Position numbers and translations under genes: made by a program | Assembly: GCA_030626915.1 (NCBI GenBank) | Contig: DAOUTC010000011.1 | Location: 1-16,011, forward strand | DNA length: 16,011 bases | Reading direction: 5' to 3' | Source of the DNA: Dehalococcoidia bacterium | GTDB taxonomy: Bacteria; Chloroflexota; Dehalococcoidia; GIF9; AB-539-J10 | In this document: positions 14,264 through 16,011 of the stretch, in pieces | Layout: each line of letters opens with the position of its first letter | Position numbering within the stretch: position 1 is the stretch's first letter | Notes under the pieces: generated by a model | Told to the model about the DNA's origin: nothing | The model's input: the letters and a program-made list of their open reading frames with translations, nothing else | Databases searched by the model: none

Positions 14264-14947
14264 ATGGTGGATGAAGAAAGATTTGATTTTACCCCTCTGC
14301 CTGATTCTCTTTTTACTCAGGTGATACCGCAAATCCAAGATATAGCTGAGCTTAAGGTAACGATGTACGTCTTTTATTTGCTCCATCATAAGCAACTATG
14401 TCCTTCCTTTGTTACACACGAAGAATTGCTGTCTCATAACGCATCAATGCTTGGGATGGGGGAGAAAGCACTTAATAATGCTTTAGGGTTAGCGATAAAG
14501 CGTGGCACCCTTTTACAGCTAAATTTAGATATAGAGGGCAAATGGCAGAATGTTTACTTTGCCAATATGGAATCTGGCCGGGAGGCTGTTGATAAAATCA
14601 AGCGCGGAGAACTTTCTATTACGGAGCTGGCATCCAAGGAAGAAGGGGTAGGACAAGCAGCGCAACCACCTAATATTTTCACCCTTTATGAGCAAAATAT
14701 AGGCATGCTCACGCCGATGATTGTCGAAGAGCTCAAGGAAGCTGTTAAGCTCTATCCATGGCAATGGATTGATGCGGCCTTTAAAGAAGCGGTCCTAATG
14801 AATAAACGCAGCTGGAAATATATCGCCCGTATTCTTGAGCGATGGGCTAGCGAAGGCAAGGATAGTGGAGAACGTAGGCAAGATATTAAAAAAGGTAGCC
14901 CCGACAAATACATCAAAGGCAGGTACGGACACCTGGTCAAAAGATAG
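14264..14947 (+). CDS. DnaD-domain primosome protein
   Basis: A 227-residue protein with an N-terminal winged-helix-like part (about 10-100: PLPDSLFTQVIPQI, a hydrophobic MYVFYLLHHK helix, EKALNNALGLAIKRGTLL) and a C-terminal DnaD/DnaB_2 domain (about 137-197: NIFTLYEQNIGMLTPMIVEE, then YPWQWIDAAFKEAV and SWKYIARILERW). The YxxNIG and WxYIxxILxxW pattern is the DnaD signature. DnaD-type proteins help load the replicative helicase in Firmicutes; position between dnaB and a DnaC-like ATPase fits this. The ATG at 14264 has only a weak AAAGGG upstream. The 3' end may overlap the next gene if that gene starts early (GTG 14865). Basic tail of about 30 residues. Confidence 0.85.
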   Translation: MVDEERFDFTPLPDSLFTQVIPQIQDIAELKVTMYVFYLLHHKQLCPSFVTHEELLSHNASMLGMGEKALNNALGLAIKRGTLLQLNLDIEGKWQNVYFANMESGREAVDKIKRGELSITELASKEEGVGQAAQPPNIFTLYEQNIGMLTPMIVEELKEAVKLYPWQWIDAAFKEAVLMNKRSWKYIARILERWASEGKDSGERRQDIKKGSPDKYIKGRYGHLVKR

Positions 14948-14951
14948 GGCC

Positions 14952-14977
14952 CCCGAAAATTCGGTGAATTTTCAGGG
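14952..14977 (+). promoter_or_regulatory. Hairpin enclosing the probable GTG start of the DnaC-like gene
   Basis: CCCGAAAATTC (14952-14962) pairs with GAATTTTC-A-GGG (14966-14977), 11 bp with a single bulged A and a GGT loop. The candidate GTG start (14964-14966) lies in the loop and its closing pair. No T tract follows, so it is not an intrinsic terminator. It could limit ribosome access; a role is not shown. Confidence 0.4.
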
Positions 14978-16011
14978 TAAAGAAGATAGTGAAACTGAGG
15001 CGAAAACCTGTCCTACCTGTAAGGGAGCTGGGTTTGTTTATCCTATCCTGAAATCAGGGCAACCTGATTTCAGCCGGGTAGTGCCTTGCCAATGCAATAA
15101 GGGAAGATTACAAAAAGAGAAATTAGGCTATCTGGAAAAGCATAGCAATCTTGGTTCCTTGTCGCGGCTCACCTTTGATAATTTATCTCCCAAGGGAAAG
15201 GGAGATGATGCTGTTTCGCAGGAGCATTTTGCTCATGTTTACCAAGTAACTAAGACTTTTGCTGATAACCCTGAGGGTTGGCTGTTGCTTCTTGGTCCCA
15301 GTGGCTGTGGCAAAACTCATTTAGCTTGTGCTATTGCTAATTATCGCTTAAGCTTGGGACAGGTAGCTTTTTATATTGGAGTTGCTGACCTTCTAGACCA
15401 TCTCCGCAGGACTTTTAGTCCCACAAGCGACATTACTTATGATGAGTTATTTGAGCGAGTGAAGAATACGCCCTTACTTGTGCTTGATGACCTGAGTATG
15501 GGAAGCGCTACCTCTTGGGCAAAGGAAAAATTAGAGAAGCTTCTCAACCATCGTTTCAATGCCAGGTTAGCAACTGTGATTACAACTGATGTGCCATTAG
15601 AAAAGTTTGATGACCGCTTACGCGGTCATTTTGAAGATAGTGGAATTTGCCAGGTATGTATAGTGGAGCAGAAATCTCCACTGGAGCATTTAGATAGCTT
15701 ACAGTTAGAGTTATTGCGGAATATGACCTTTGATAATTTCGACCCCAAGCGTGTAAATCTCTCTTTGGAACAGCGTCAAAATTTGAATCAAGCTTTTCAG
15801 CTAGCAAAGGATTTTGCTCATAATCCAGAAGGTTGGTTGGTATTTCAAGGTGTCAATGGTTGTGGTAAAACCCATTTAGCAGCAGCTATTGCTAACTATC
15901 AGTTAACAATAGGCAAACCAGTTTTCTTTGTGGTCGTTCCTGACCTCCTTGACCATTTGCGCTCCACCTTCGGCCCACAGAGCGATATATCTTACGATGA
16001 GTTTTTTGAAC
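14964..16011 (+). CDS. DnaC/IstB-like helicase loader with zinc finger and two tandem AAA+ modules, partial at its 3' end
   Basis: The frame is open to the right edge (349 codons from GTG 14964). A zinc-finger-like part has C16, C19 (CPTC) and C42, C44 (PCQC), with GAGFVYPILKSGQPDFSRVV between them, typical of Chloroflexi DnaC-like proteins. AAA+ module 1 spans about 69-250: Walker A GPSGCGKTH (111-119), Walker B LLVLDDL (171-177), ATVITTDVPLE. Module 2 begins at 254 (MTFDNFDPKR), with Walker A GVNGCGKTH (296-304), and is cut at the window end. The two align without gaps at a constant offset of 185 residues, about 52 of 96 positions identical by eye. A single module is usual for DnaC. Context after dnaB and DnaD indicates helicase loading. 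The start is uncertain: no ribosome-binding site; an in-frame GTG at 14865 would overlap the DnaD gene by 83 bases. Confidence 0.8.
   Translation, partial: MNFQGKEDSETEAKTCPTCKGAGFVYPILKSGQPDFSRVVPCQCNKGRLQKEKLGYLEKHSNLGSLSRLTFDNLSPKGKGDDAVSQEHFAHVYQVTKTFADNPEGWLLLLGPSGCGKTHLACAIANYRLSLGQVAFYIGVADLLDHLRRTFSPTSDITYDELFERVKNTPLLVLDDLSMGSATSWAKEKLEKLLNHRFNARLATVITTDVPLEKFDDRLRGHFEDSGICQVCIVEQKSPLEHLDSLQLELLRNMTFDNFDPKRVNLSLEQRQNLNQAFQLAKDFAHNPEGWLVFQGVNGCGKTHLAAAIANYQLTIGKPVFFVVVPDLLDHLRSTFGPQSDISYDEFFE
15048..15073 (+). repeat. Perfect 11-bp inverted repeat with GCAA loop inside the DnaC-like gene
   Basis: CTGAAATCAGG (15048-15058) and CCTGATTTCAG (15063-15073) are perfect inverted copies separated by GCAA, a GNRA-type tetraloop in RNA. 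It codes for residues about 29-37 of the zinc-finger region. That segment looks like normal family sequence, so it is not an insertion. Confidence 0.7.

Noticed and set aside
15048..15073. Hairpin as an intrinsic terminator or an inserted palindromic element
   Set aside because: No T tract follows, and the encoded residues fit the normal zinc-finger region of DnaC-like proteins in both frame and length.
15168..16011. Tandem AAA+ repeat as an assembly duplication
   Set aside because: The two modules differ at nearly half of their aligned residues and widely at the DNA level, so the repeat is an old duplication, not a copy error.

Overview
The window looks like chromosomal DNA of a strictly anaerobic bacterium, most likely a Chloroflexota of the class Dehalococcoidia. 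This is inferred from a combination of signs: a heterodisulfide-reductase/MvhD electron-transfer operon, oxygen-sensitive 2-hydroxyacyl-CoA dehydratase/activase-type genes, a dnaB-DnaD-DnaC-like primosome block with Chloroflexi-style IstB/DnaC sequence, AT-leaning base composition, frequent GTG/TTG starts and tight gene packing. No tRNA, rRNA, CRISPR array, transposase or phage gene was seen. No stretch above 300 bases lacks a gene.

Left part, minus strand (1-4640). An operon is read right to left: hdrCB fusion, hdrA, mvhD, then a second HdrCB-like Fe-S protein that runs off the left edge. Together they look like the soluble flavin-based electron bifurcating/confurcating module; the hydrogenase or formate dehydrogenase partner is not in the window. 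A 220-bp gap upstream holds a possible promoter (4476-4504) and a terminator-like hairpin with a T tract just ahead of the first gene (4419-4456). That hairpin could end the upstream operon or attenuate the hdr operon.

Middle, minus strand (4640-6939). A housekeeping operon in the order DUF177/YceD, rpmF (L32), fabD, nusB, acpP links ribosome assembly with fatty-acid synthesis. It starts from a promoter that overlaps, back to back, a -10 box for the rightward genes (6983-7012).

Right part, plus strand (7016-16011). First comes an M20 amidohydrolase, two tandem paralogous 2-hydroxyacyl-CoA dehydratase/DUF2229-type proteins, a 69-residue single-pass membrane protein, and a BadF/BadG/HgdC-type ATPase activase. 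These overlap or nearly touch and form a candidate 'archerase'-type radical/low-potential redox system of unknown substrate. Then follow thioredoxin reductase (trxB), ribosomal protein L9 (rplI), replicative helicase (dnaB), a DnaD-domain primosome protein, and a DnaC/IstB-like loader carrying two tandem AAA+ modules (cut by the right edge). Two degenerate copies of a short GC-rich intergenic repeat flank the rplI-dnaB pair, and two strong hairpins sit at the start of the DnaC-like gene.

The points most worth a second look are the split activase/dehydratase operon with its small membrane protein, the tandem-AAA+ helicase loader with its GTG start in a hairpin loop, and the hdr operon with two HdrCB-type subunits and a leader hairpin.
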